The notes beneath the pieces are model-generated. The model saw only the letters and a program-made list of their open reading frames with translations, was not told the origin of the DNA and ran no database searches. Of a DNA stretch of 47,303 nucleotides, positions 38,650 through 47,303 are shown piece by piece. The DNA lies in NCBI GenBank assembly GCA_946500425.1, contig CAMMVQ010000009.1, positions 1-47,303 of the forward strand, given 5' to 3'. Origin of the DNA: an uncultured Mollicutes bacterium (GTDB lineage Bacteria > Bacillota_I > Bacilli_A > RF39 > UBA660). The number at the start of each line of letters is the position of its first letter. The first letter of the stretch is position 1. The translations under genes and the position numbers were made by a program.

Positions 38650-40839
38650 ATGGAAACGTATATAAAAGGAACTTTTAAAAGAAGCATTTTTTCCTCTAAT
38701 GATGGTTTTACGGTTGGGTTAATAAAAATAAAAGATACTGATGATCAGGACTTAATTGATTATAAAGGTAAACAATTTACTTTTACTGGCCTTTTTGCTG
38801 CACTAAACATTGATGAAGACTACGTATTATATGGTGAAGTTATAGATAATCCTAAGTACGGATTACAATATAAAGTAAATCGTTATGAAAAAGTCATGCC
38901 TGAAGATAAAGACGGCCTAATTGTTTTTTTATCAAGTGACATATTTCCTGGAGTAGGAGAAAAAACGGCAGAGCAAATTGTTGAAGCTTTAGGCGAAGAT
39001 TGTTTAAACAAAATATCTCAAGGTTATGAATGTCTTCTTGTGGTTCCCAAAATGACTGCTAAAAAAGCCATGGACATACATGCTAAACTACAAAAGTATA
39101 ACGCTAGTTTTGAGACGGTGGTTTATTTAACTAATTTTGGATTCAACATGAAAGATGCATTGAAAATATATAATCATTACTTAGATGATACCATTAGAGT
39201 GGTTGAAAATAATCCGTACGAATTAATCGATACGGTAGATGGAATAACGTTTTCAAAAGTTGATGAATTAAGAGGTAAAACAAAAATAGAATCCAATGAC
39301 GAAAGAAGACTTTTAGCACTTATTATTTATGTTATGCAAAGCTTATGTTTTCAAACTGGTGATACTTTTTTACAATTTGAGTTAATAAAAAATGGAGTTA
39401 ACGCTGTTTATGAAGAAGGAATTAGTGATGAAAATTTAAGTTATTATTTAATAGAATTAAATCAGATGGGAAAGATAATTATAGAAGATGATAAGTACGT
39501 TTTATATAGTTATTATAAAAATGAAAACTACATAAGTAACGTTGCTTATAATCTTGCAAATAGACAAGATGTAGTAATAAAAGACATTGATTTAAAAATC
39601 GAAAAATTACAATTATTTTTTGAAATTGATTATAATGAAGAACAGAAAAAAGCGATAAAACAAGCTTTAGTAAAAAACTTTTCGATTATAACTGGTGGTC
39701 CAGGAACAGGTAAAACAACCATCATAAAAGGTATTGTTCAGCTTTATAAAATGGTTTATGCTTACGGTTTTGAAAAACTAAAAGAAAGACTTGTTTTATT
39801 AGCACCAACCGGAAGAGCTGCAAAAAGAATGAGTGAATCTTGTGATTATCCGGCATCAACCATTCATCGCTATTTAAAATGGAATAAAGAAACCGGAGAA
39901 TTTCAGTATAACGAGCGTAACAAAGTGCCGGCGGAATTCATTGTTGTTGATGAAACCAGTATGATTGATGCTGAGCTTTTAGCTAATTTTTTTAAAGCTC
40001 TTCCCCGTGGTATAAAACTTGTTTTCATAGGAGATTACCATCAGCTAGAAAGTGTTGGCCCTGGAAACGTTTTAAAAGACTTAATAGAATCAGACGTTAT
40101 AAACACTATCTTTCTAAAAGAAATATACCGTCAAGATCAAAATTCTTTTATAACAGAGCTTGCGTACGAAGTCAATAAAGGAGAGTTAGATGAAACTTTC
40201 TTAGAGAAAAAAGATGATTATAACTTTATTAAATGTTCTAGTAATGACGTTTTAATGGCTACTTGTACCATAGCTAAAAAAGCAATTGAAAAAGGTTATG
40301 ATTTGAAAAACGTTCAGGTTTTGGCACCAATGTATAAAGGCATTAACGGAATTGATAATTTAAACAAGGTACTTCAAAGCATATTTAATCCTATAAGTGA
40401 TGATAAAAAAGAAACGTATGATGCTGATGTTACTTACCGTGAAGGAGATAAAATTCTTCAGCTAGAAAACATGCCTGACAACAACGTATTTAATGGTGAT
40501 ATAGGTTTTATATCAAAGATAAGTGGAAGTGAAATAACCGTAGATTTTGACGGCAACATGGTTAAATATACTCCAAAAGAATATAAGTCGATTAAACATG
40601 GATACGCAATAAGCATTCATAAAGCACAAGGAAGTGAGTTTGAAATCGTTATAATGCCGGTTGTTCCTGAATACCGGATTATGTTATACCGAAAGTTAGT
40701 ATACACCGGAATAACAAGGGCAAAAAAATCACTTACTTTAATAGGTGACCCGGCATCTTTCGCTAAAGCCGTGTACAATAAAGGCAATAAGGAAAGAAAA
40801 ACACTTTTAAAAAACATGCTTATAAGTAATATTTCATAG
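38650..40839 (+). CDS. recD2: RecD2-like SF1B helicase
   Basis: GGPGTGKTTIIKGIVQLYK; LLAPTGRAAKRMSE; ASTIHRYL; VVDETSMIDAELL; GYAISIHKAQGSEF; YTGITRAKKSLTLIG. Confidence 0.93.
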   Translation: METYIKGTFKRSIFSSNDGFTVGLIKIKDTDDQDLIDYKGKQFTFTGLFAALNIDEDYVLYGEVIDNPKYGLQYKVNRYEKVMPEDKDGLIVFLSSDIFPGVGEKTAEQIVEALGEDCLNKISQGYECLLVVPKMTAKKAMDIHAKLQKYNASFETVVYLTNFGFNMKDALKIYNHYLDDTIRVVENNPYELIDTVDGITFSKVDELRGKTKIESNDERRLLALIIYVMQSLCFQTGDTFLQFELIKNGVNAVYEEGISDENLSYYLIELNQMGKIIIEDDKYVLYSYYKNENYISNVAYNLANRQDVVIKDIDLKIEKLQLFFEIDYNEEQKKAIKQALVKNFSIITGGPGTGKTTIIKGIVQLYKMVYAYGFEKLKERLVLLAPTGRAAKRMSESCDYPASTIHRYLKWNKETGEFQYNERNKVPAEFIVVDETSMIDAELLANFFKALPRGIKLVFIGDYHQLESVGPGNVLKDLIESDVINTIFLKEIYRQDQNSFITELAYEVNKGELDETFLEKKDDYNFIKCSSNDVLMATCTIAKKAIEKGYDLKNVQVLAPMYKGINGIDNLNKVLQSIFNPISDDKKETYDADVTYREGDKILQLENMPDNNVFNGDIGFISKISGSEITVDFDGNMVKYTPKEYKSIKHGYAISIHKAQGSEFEIVIMPVVPEYRIMLYRKLVYTGITRAKKSLTLIGDPASFAKAVYNKGNKERKTLLKNMLISNIS

Positions 40840-40923
40840 TATATTTAAAATTAAGTTAATCATAATAGTAATGGCATGATTTAATATGCCACGAGTCATA
40901 TTTTTTAAGTAGAGGTGATTTAG

Positions 40924-41088
40924 ATGAAAGCATTGAATAATCTTGGCTGGATGCTTTTAGGTGTTGCCGTAGGATCAGGAGCTCTTTATTGTTATAATGA
41001 ATGCTCTTGCAACGGAGGAATAAAGCAAACGATAAATAAGGTTAAGAAAAACGCAAGCGAAAAACTTGAAAATATGATGGAAAAATAG
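40924..41088 (+). CDS. 54-aa small membrane protein MKALNNLGWMLLGVAVGSGALYCYNECSCNGGIKQTINKVKKNASEKLENMMEK
   Basis: RBS agaggtgatttag; N-terminal TM with amphipathic Lys-rich C-term; not in ORF track; terminator follows. Confidence 0.6.
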   Translation: MKALNNLGWMLLGVAVGSGALYCYNECSCNGGIKQTINKVKKNASEKLENMMEK

Positions 41089-41111
41089 TTTCTTTATAGA
41101 AGCTGAAGGTT

Positions 41112-41142
41112 ATGGACGGCAATTTGCCGTCTTTTTGTTTTT
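41112..41142 (+). terminator. Intrinsic terminator
   Basis: gacggcaatttgccgtctttttg. Confidence 0.85.
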
Positions 41143-41199
41143 GATTCTTTATGTTTCCTTTGATTCATGCTATAATATTTTTTAAAGGAGGAATTAAAT

Positions 41200-41883
41200 G
41201 TGGGCGTTTTTAAAGAAATTACGAATATAACATCTGAGATATGTGCTTTGTCTTTAGAGGAAAACGCATCTTCGTTAAGTGGTATTAAATATGAAGCCTT
41301 AAATAGAGTAACTGAAACCATGCGCCATTTGATAGAAAAAAAGGAAAAATTAATTATTGAAAATGAAGAAGCTATTTGCGTTTATAGTAGTTTTAATCTT
41401 GATGACTTTGGATATGTATTAAGTAGACTGATTTCTTACGTAGAAGATGATTCTTATGAATATTATGAAACGAATTATAATTCTAGAATATTCGGATTTG
41501 GACCTAATATTTGCTCTTTAGAAGATAATAAAACGTTATACGTTGTTGGAAAGACAATTGATAAAAAAAGTACCATTTTTGAAGAGTTTTCAATTGATGA
41601 TATGTCAAAGAGTTTCTACGCGAATAATGATATAATAATTCTTGGAAGCACGAGAGATACAAAACCAGAAGAAATTAATCTTTTTAATGCGTTTCGTGGC
41701 ATAAGCATTGTTTGCAAAGATAAACCTTACATAGAAGAATTCATAGTTTACTTATTGGATTATAAATTTAAAAATAAAATTAGTGACTTGTCTTTAGAAG
41801 ATTTAGAATCGTTACTTGATACTTTTATTAACAAATTAGAAAAGGATAAGAAAGCCGCTAAAATAATTAGTAAAAAGAGGTAA
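41200..41883 (+). CDS. Hypothetical protein
   Basis: Intact ORF with RBS aaaggagg; no domain recognised. Confidence 0.65.
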   Translation: MGVFKEITNITSEICALSLEENASSLSGIKYEALNRVTETMRHLIEKKEKLIIENEEAICVYSSFNLDDFGYVLSRLISYVEDDSYEYYETNYNSRIFGFGPNICSLEDNKTLYVVGKTIDKKSTIFEEFSIDDMSKSFYANNDIIILGSTRDTKPEEINLFNAFRGISIVCKDKPYIEEFIVYLLDYKFKNKISDLSLEDLESLLDTFINKLEKDKKAAKIISKKR

Positions 41884-41887
41884 TAAA

Positions 41888-42472
41888 ATGGAAAAGAAAA
41901 TAAATAGAATGTGTAACACGTCACTTATAATATCGTTTATATTTATCGTTGTTGGATTATTTTTGTTTATAAAACCCGACACAACGATATCAATAATTTC
42001 TTACGTAATAGGAGGAGCTCTTTTATTTAGTGGGATTTTCTCCGTTTATAGATACTTTACCGCGGAAGGTATCGGAAGCGTTTTTAACTTTGACTTAGTA
42101 TACGGTGTGTTACTTATCATTGCAGGAGCGTTTTTGGTAATAAAACCAACTGCACTTGCAACTTTAATACCAATTATACTAGGAATTTGGATAATAATTA
42201 ACAGCGTAACAAAATTTCAGTATGCTTTAGTTTTAAAAAGAGTAAAAAACGAAGATTGGGTTTATACCGCTCTTGTTTCACTTTTAACTTTAATATGGGG
42301 AATTGTATTGTTATGGAATCCTTTTAAATCAGCTTTAGCTATTACCCAAATAATAGGTATATTTATAATCGTATATGCCGTATTAGACATCATAGATAAC
42401 TTTATCATTAGAAAAAACATCAAAGACATTTTAAAAATATTTGATAACAGTGATAGGAACGACTTGATGTGA
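41888..42472 (+). CDS. DUF308/HdeD-like multi-TM protein
   Basis: Six hydrophobic segments with repeating GxxLxxxGxxxxxxP patterns. Confidence 0.7.
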   Translation: MEKKINRMCNTSLIISFIFIVVGLFLFIKPDTTISIISYVIGGALLFSGIFSVYRYFTAEGIGSVFNFDLVYGVLLIIAGAFLVIKPTALATLIPIILGIWIIINSVTKFQYALVLKRVKNEDWVYTALVSLLTLIWGIVLLWNPFKSALAITQIIGIFIIVYAVLDIIDNFIIRKNIKDILKIFDNSDRNDLM

Positions 42473-42482
42473 GTTCCTTTTA
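42455..42482 (+). terminator. Possible terminator overlapping stop codon
   Basis: aggaacgacttgatgtgagttccttttac. Confidence 0.45.
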
Positions 42483-42540
42483 CTTTAAATAAACTAACGT
42501 TAAACATTAGTTAAAATTGTTAACACGTAAAATTTATTCA

Positions 42541-42569
42541 TTGATAAAAAGAATAATATTTGTTATAAT
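42541..42569 (+). promoter_or_regulatory. Promoter for Ala T-box
   Basis: TTGATA-N17-TATAAT. Confidence 0.8.
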
Positions 42570-42579
42570 TATTTTATAT

Positions 42580-42783
42580 TAAAATCATTGATGAAAAACT
42601 AGTAGACAAACAATTTGTTTTAAAGAGAGTTAGCGCGTGGTGAGAGCTAATAAACAATGGTTGCCGAAGCTATTTTCTAGAGCAATTAATACTTGCCGGT
42701 TAAAAGCCGTTATCTAAATTAAGAATAAATTAGGATGGTACCACGGTCTAATCGTTCCTAGCGATAGATGTGGTGCCTCTTTT
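42580..42783 (+). promoter_or_regulatory. T-box leader (Ala), specifier probably GCT at 42669-42671
   Basis: ttgatgaaaaactagtaga...aaagagag...ggtgagag...gaaGCTattttctagagc...aggaTGGTaccacggtc; terminator ggtaccac/gtggtgcc followed by tctttt. Confidence 0.9.
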
Positions 42784-42799
42784 AATATGGGAGGGAATA

Positions 42800-43372
42800 A
42801 TGGAACTAAAAAAAAGAGAACCAAAGATTTTTATTGTTGCGGGTAAAGCTAATTCAGGAAAGGATACTACTTGTGAGTTAATCGATAATTATATTAAAAT
42901 AAAGGGGTTAAAAGCCATTAATTTACAGTTTTCATCTTACATAAAGATGTATGCTAAAGAAATTAGCGGCTGGAACGGACAGGAGGATACCAAACCAAGA
43001 AGCTTACTTCAAGAATTAGGAACAGAAATTATAAGATCTAAAATAGATAATTTGTTTTTCATTAAAAGGATAATTGGCGACATAGAGGTATACTCATATT
43101 ATTTTGATGTTATTACCATATCTGATACTAGACTTCCGGAGGAAATAGAAAACATAAAAGCATCGTTTAAAAATGCTGTAAGTATTAACTTGATACGTCC
43201 AAACTTTGAAAATAGTTTAACTGGAAAAGAAAGAAAGCATAGAACTGAAACGGCGTTAGATGATTTTAAAGATTATGATTATACTATTATTAATGATGGT
43301 TCGATAGAAGACTTAAATGAGAAAATAAAAAGTATAGTAAATGAGGTGTTAGAAAATGAAAAGGTTAACTAG
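42800..43372 (+). CDS. Deoxynucleotide monophosphate kinase-like P-loop protein
   Basis: IFIVAGKANSGKDTTCELI (P-loop); VITISDTRLPEEIENIK; RTETALDDFKDYDYTIINDGS. Confidence 0.7.
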   Translation: MELKKREPKIFIVAGKANSGKDTTCELIDNYIKIKGLKAINLQFSSYIKMYAKEISGWNGQEDTKPRSLLQELGTEIIRSKIDNLFFIKRIIGDIEVYSYYFDVITISDTRLPEEIENIKASFKNAVSINLIRPNFENSLTGKERKHRTETALDDFKDYDYTIINDGSIEDLNEKIKSIVNEVLENEKVN

Positions 43373-46058
43373 TAACGAAATAAGAAAAATGTTTTTGGAT
43401 TACTTTAAAGAGCACGGACACATGATTGTTCCTTCAGCTTCCTTAATTCCGGATAATGATCCATCTATTTTATGGATTAATGCTGGTGTTGCGCCTTTAA
43501 AAAAGTATTTTGATGGAAGGGAAAATCCTCCTAGTAAAAGGCTTGTTAACGCGCAAAAATGTTTAAGAACTAATGATATTGAAAACGTTGGTAAAACCGC
43601 AAGACATCATACCTTTTTTGAAATGCTTGGTAATTTTTCAATTGGTGATTATTTTAGAGATGAAGCTTTAGGGTATGCTTGGGAGCTTTTAACTAGTCCT
43701 AATTGGTACGGAATTGATAAGGAAAAATTATATGTTACGGTATATCCGGATGATAATGAAACCTATGAAAAATGGTTATCACTAGGCGTTAATCCTTCTC
43801 ACATAATTAAATGCAAAGATAATTTCTGGGATATAGGTTCTGGACCTTGTGGACCTGATTCAGAAATATTTTTTGACCGGGGTGAAAAGTATGACCCGGA
43901 AAATAAGGGAATAGAATTATTGAAAAAAGACGTTGAAAATGATCGTTACATAGAGATATGGAACGTGGTTTTTAGTCAGTTTAATCATAAACCAGGACTT
44001 GAAAGAAAAGATTTCCCAGAGTTGCCACATAAGAACATTGATACCGGGATGGGACTTGAAAGGTTGGTTTGTATTATCCAATCTGGTGAAACAAACTATG
44101 ACACGGATTTATTCATGCCGATAATAAAGCGAATAGAAGAATTATCTTCCGCTAAATATGATGGCTCAATGCCTTTTAAAGTTATTTCTGACCATGTAAA
44201 AACCTTAGTTTTTGCACTTAGTGATGGTGCTTCTTTCTCGAACGAAGGAAGAGGTTACGTATTAAGAAGAATCTTAAGAAGAGCTTGTCGCTATGGTAAA
44301 AAAATCGGATTACATGAGCCTTTTATGTATAAATTAACCGGAAGCGTAATAGGGATAATGAAAGACGCTTATCCTTATCTTGTTAGAAATAAAGAGTTAG
44401 TTGATAAGCAAATAAAAAAAGAAGAGGAAACGTTTTTAAAAACCCTATCATCCGGTGAAAGAAAGTTAAACGAGATGGTGTCATCTGGTAAAAAGATAAC
44501 TGGTCAGGACGTTTTTAAACTTTATGATACTTATGGTTTCCCTTACGAGTTAACCGAAGAAATCTTAAGAGAAAACAATATTATGATAAGTAAAGACGAA
44601 TTTTTAAGTTGCATGCAAAGACAAAAACAAATGGCAAGAGAAGCATCTAACATGTCTAAAAGTGCTTCAATGAACGTTCAAAGTGACTTGATAAACTTTA
44701 AAGAAGAAAGTACGTTTACTGGTTATGATGAATTACAAACTAAGGCTAAGGTAATATTTCTTTGTGACACAGAAGGAAAAAAAGGTGAGTTTTACTCTGA
44801 AGGTATGGTAGTTTTGGATAAAACGCCGTTTTATGCAACCATGGGTGGTCAAGAAGGCGATACGGGCTATATTACTAATGATAATTTAAAAGCAGAGGTG
44901 ATTAGAACCGAAAAGGCCCCTAATGGACAAAACGTATGTTTTGTTAGAATAATAAACGGTGAAATTAACGTTGGTGATGAGGTTGTCGCAAGCGTTGATG
45001 AAGAAAAAAGGTTTACTACTTGTCAAAACCATACGGCAACTCATTTGCTCCAAAAGGCTCTTCAAGACGTGCTGGGAAGTAACGTTACGCAAGCGGGCAG
45101 TTACGTGGATTACGAAAATTTAAGATTTGATTTTCACTATGACGGGCAAATAACCGATGAGGACATAATTAAAGTAGAAGAAAAAGTAAACGAAATGATA
45201 AAGGCATGTTATCCTGCAGAGATAAAAGAAATGAGCTTGGATGACGCTAAAAAGCTTGGCGCTATGGCGCTATTTGAAGATAAGTACGGGAGTACTGTTA
45301 GGGTCGTAAAGTTTGGAAGTTCCATTGAATTATGCGGAGGAACTCATGTTACTAATACCGGAAACATAAGAAGTTTTGCAATTAAGCAAATAGAGTCTAA
45401 AGGTCTTAACGTTTATAGGATTGAAGGGGTTTGTGATACTAACCTAGAAACAGAAGTATTTGACATGATAAAACCATATAATGACGAGATGATATTACTT
45501 TTAAAGAAAGCTAAAAAAATCGTAAGCAAAGCTGAAGAAGATGGTTTTGAACTAAGTTTTAACGCTAAGATTTCAAACGAAAGACCAAAGTGCTATAAGG
45601 ACATCTTAGAAAATAAATCCGAGGTTGAAAGATTAAGAAAAGATGTTGCTAGTTTGGAGAAAAAGTATGATGAAGAAAAGGTAAAAGCATTGTTATTAAA
45701 AGCTCCTTCTTACGCTTCAAATAAAGTTGATGGAAAGTATGGTGAAGTTGTGATTGAAACGTTTAACAACTATGACATGAACGCGGTTAAGACGCTGGCC
45801 AGTGAAGTTTTAACCAAATTAGAAAACGGAATAGTATTCTTTGCAAACGTTAATGAAAACGCGGTTAACTTTGTTGCTAAAGCAAGCGATACTTTAAAAG
45901 ACAAAATAAACGTAGGCCAATTGGTTAAAGATGTGTCCGTTATATGTGAGGGAAATGGTGGAGGAAGTTCGTCATTTGCACAAGGCGGCGGAACTAACGC
46001 CTCAAAGTTAGACATGGCGATGAATTACGTAAAACAAAACATAGTAAATAAGGAGTAA
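43356..46058 (+). CDS. alaS: Alanyl-tRNA synthetase
   Basis: LFLDYFKEHGH-type N-terminus (MFLDYFKEHGHMIVPSASLIP); ARHHTFFEMLGNFSIGDYF; GRGYVLRRILRRACRYG; HTATHLLQKALQ; ELCGGTHVTNTG. Confidence 0.98.
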   Translation: MKRLTSNEIRKMFLDYFKEHGHMIVPSASLIPDNDPSILWINAGVAPLKKYFDGRENPPSKRLVNAQKCLRTNDIENVGKTARHHTFFEMLGNFSIGDYFRDEALGYAWELLTSPNWYGIDKEKLYVTVYPDDNETYEKWLSLGVNPSHIIKCKDNFWDIGSGPCGPDSEIFFDRGEKYDPENKGIELLKKDVENDRYIEIWNVVFSQFNHKPGLERKDFPELPHKNIDTGMGLERLVCIIQSGETNYDTDLFMPIIKRIEELSSAKYDGSMPFKVISDHVKTLVFALSDGASFSNEGRGYVLRRILRRACRYGKKIGLHEPFMYKLTGSVIGIMKDAYPYLVRNKELVDKQIKKEEETFLKTLSSGERKLNEMVSSGKKITGQDVFKLYDTYGFPYELTEEILRENNIMISKDEFLSCMQRQKQMAREASNMSKSASMNVQSDLINFKEESTFTGYDELQTKAKVIFLCDTEGKKGEFYSEGMVVLDKTPFYATMGGQEGDTGYITNDNLKAEVIRTEKAPNGQNVCFVRIINGEINVGDEVVASVDEEKRFTTCQNHTATHLLQKALQDVLGSNVTQAGSYVDYENLRFDFHYDGQITDEDIIKVEEKVNEMIKACYPAEIKEMSLDDAKKLGAMALFEDKYGSTVRVVKFGSSIELCGGTHVTNTGNIRSFAIKQIESKGLNVYRIEGVCDTNLETEVFDMIKPYNDEMILLLKKAKKIVSKAEEDGFELSFNAKISNERPKCYKDILENKSEVERLRKDVASLEKKYDEEKVKALLLKAPSYASNKVDGKYGEVVIETFNNYDMNAVKTLASEVLTKLENGIVFFANVNENAVNFVAKASDTLKDKINVGQLVKDVSVICEGNGGGSSSFAQGGGTNASKLDMAMNYVKQNIVNKE

Positions 46059-46064
46059 AAAGTT

Positions 46065-47186
46065 ATGGCAGAAAAAGTTGAAATACTAGAGCTTGAAGAA
46101 GAACCAAAAAGAAAATTAAAACGTTGGGTAAAAATATTACTTGGATTGTTAGTCATTTTAATAATTGCTATAGTATCAGTGATGATTATTTTTAGTTATC
46201 TTTTGTCTGCGGTGTCTTCTAAAAGTAACGTAATTGAGTTTTCGGTTGATGAGGGTTCATCAGTTTATGCGGTTGGTAAAAAACTAGAAGATGAGGGAGT
46301 AATAAGAAGTTATTTGGCATATAAAGTGCTTGTTAAATTAAGGGGAATAAACGGTTATAAGGCGGGTATTTATAGGCTTGATAAAAGTTATTCTACAACG
46401 GACATAGTTGACTTATTAACGGGAGAATATTATGAAAAAAATGGTGTTACCATTACTTTTAAAGAAGGAAATACGATTAGACGAGTTGCTAAAGAAATCG
46501 CTAAAAATACTAATATCACTGAAAATGAAATATACACCTTAATGGAAGATGATGCGTACGTAGATGAATTGATTAGTAAGTATTGGTTTTTGACTAATGA
46601 CATAAAAAATGATGATGTATATTATCCTTTGGAAGGATACTTATTTCCAGAAACTTATACTTTTACAACCAACGTAAATGCCAAGATGATAATCGAAACG
46701 ATGCTTGATCAAAGTGATAAAATATTATCAAAATATAAGTCTCAAATAGATTTAAGTGGGTATACGATTCATGAAATTGCCACGCTAGCTTCAATGGTGG
46801 AAAAAGAAGGCATATTAAACGAGGACCGTGCGATGATTGCTGGTGTGTTTTATAACCGACTAGATGCTGGTATGTCGCTTGGAAGTGACGTTACAACGTA
46901 TTATGCTGCTAAAGTAGAAGTTGGGGAAAGAGACCTTACTTCAAACGAGATAAACACTTATAACCCTTATAATACTAGGGGACCTAACATGGCTGGAAAA
47001 CTTCCGGTAGGACCAATATCAAACTTTGGAGAAGCTTCTTTAAAAGCGGTTTTAAACCCAACTAATAATGATTATTATTATTTTGTAGCGGATAAATCAG
47101 GTAAGACTCATTTTACTAAAACGTATGAAGAACACCAATCTTTAATAAAAGAATTAAAAGAAGCTAATAACTGGATAGAGTGGTAA
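46065..47186 (+). CDS. mltG: Endolytic murein transglycosylase MltG
   Basis: N-terminal TM; IHEIATLASMVEKEGILNEDRAMIAGVFYNRLDAGMSLGSDVTTYYA; NPYNTRGPNMAGKLPVGPISN; YYYFVADKSGKTHFTKTYEEH. Confidence 0.93.
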   Translation: MAEKVEILELEEEPKRKLKRWVKILLGLLVILIIAIVSVMIIFSYLLSAVSSKSNVIEFSVDEGSSVYAVGKKLEDEGVIRSYLAYKVLVKLRGINGYKAGIYRLDKSYSTTDIVDLLTGEYYEKNGVTITFKEGNTIRRVAKEIAKNTNITENEIYTLMEDDAYVDELISKYWFLTNDIKNDDVYYPLEGYLFPETYTFTTNVNAKMIIETMLDQSDKILSKYKSQIDLSGYTIHEIATLASMVEKEGILNEDRAMIAGVFYNRLDAGMSLGSDVTTYYAAKVEVGERDLTSNEINTYNPYNTRGPNMAGKLPVGPISNFGEASLKAVLNPTNNDYYYFVADKSGKTHFTKTYEEHQSLIKELKEANNWIEW

Positions 47187-47193
47187 AATCAAA

Positions 47194-47223
47194 TTAAAAA
47201 CTAACTTTAAGTTAGTTTTTATT
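47194..47223 (+). terminator. Intrinsic terminator after mltG
   Basis: aaaaactaactttaagttagtttttatt. Confidence 0.8.
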
Positions 47224-47303
47224 ATAACAGAATTCATAATAATGCATTGGAAGTGACTAACTATAAGAAGTCAAGACATTTTTTTGAAAAATCCTAAAAA
47301 GAT

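Overview
AT-rich, low-GC Firmicutes-type chromosomal window with almost all genes on the + strand. The backbone resembles the Bacillus-type rpsT-gpr-spoIIP-yqxA-lepA-hemW-hrcA-grpE-dnaK-dnaJ-rsmE-mtaB neighbourhood, preceded by mutL/miaA and followed by recD2, alaS and mltG. Sporulation genes (gpr, spoIIP, a SpoIIID-like HTH protein) are present. Three T-box leaders are visible, each with a near-consensus promoter, upstream of trpS, metG and a dNMP-kinase-like gene plus alaS. A degenerate CIRCE operator overlaps a perfect TTGACA-N17-TATAAT promoter at hrcA. The most interesting locus is 28.68-29.88 kb. It looks like a complete retron: promoter, a1/a2 inverted repeats, branching-G TAGC, two msr hairpins, and an msd hairpin with a perfect 23-bp stem. 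Its retron-type reverse transcriptase is split over three frames by two -1 shifts. Other notable items: a ThyA that appears to have lost about 65-70 aa in frame, including the catalytic Cys; tandem DUF1016/PDDEXK paralogs with duplicated upstream sequence and a GC-rich inverted repeat at the same internal site; a 38-aa single-TM peptide next to repeated hairpins downstream of the retron; and several unannotated small ORFs. All calls are from reading the sequence; no database search was run.
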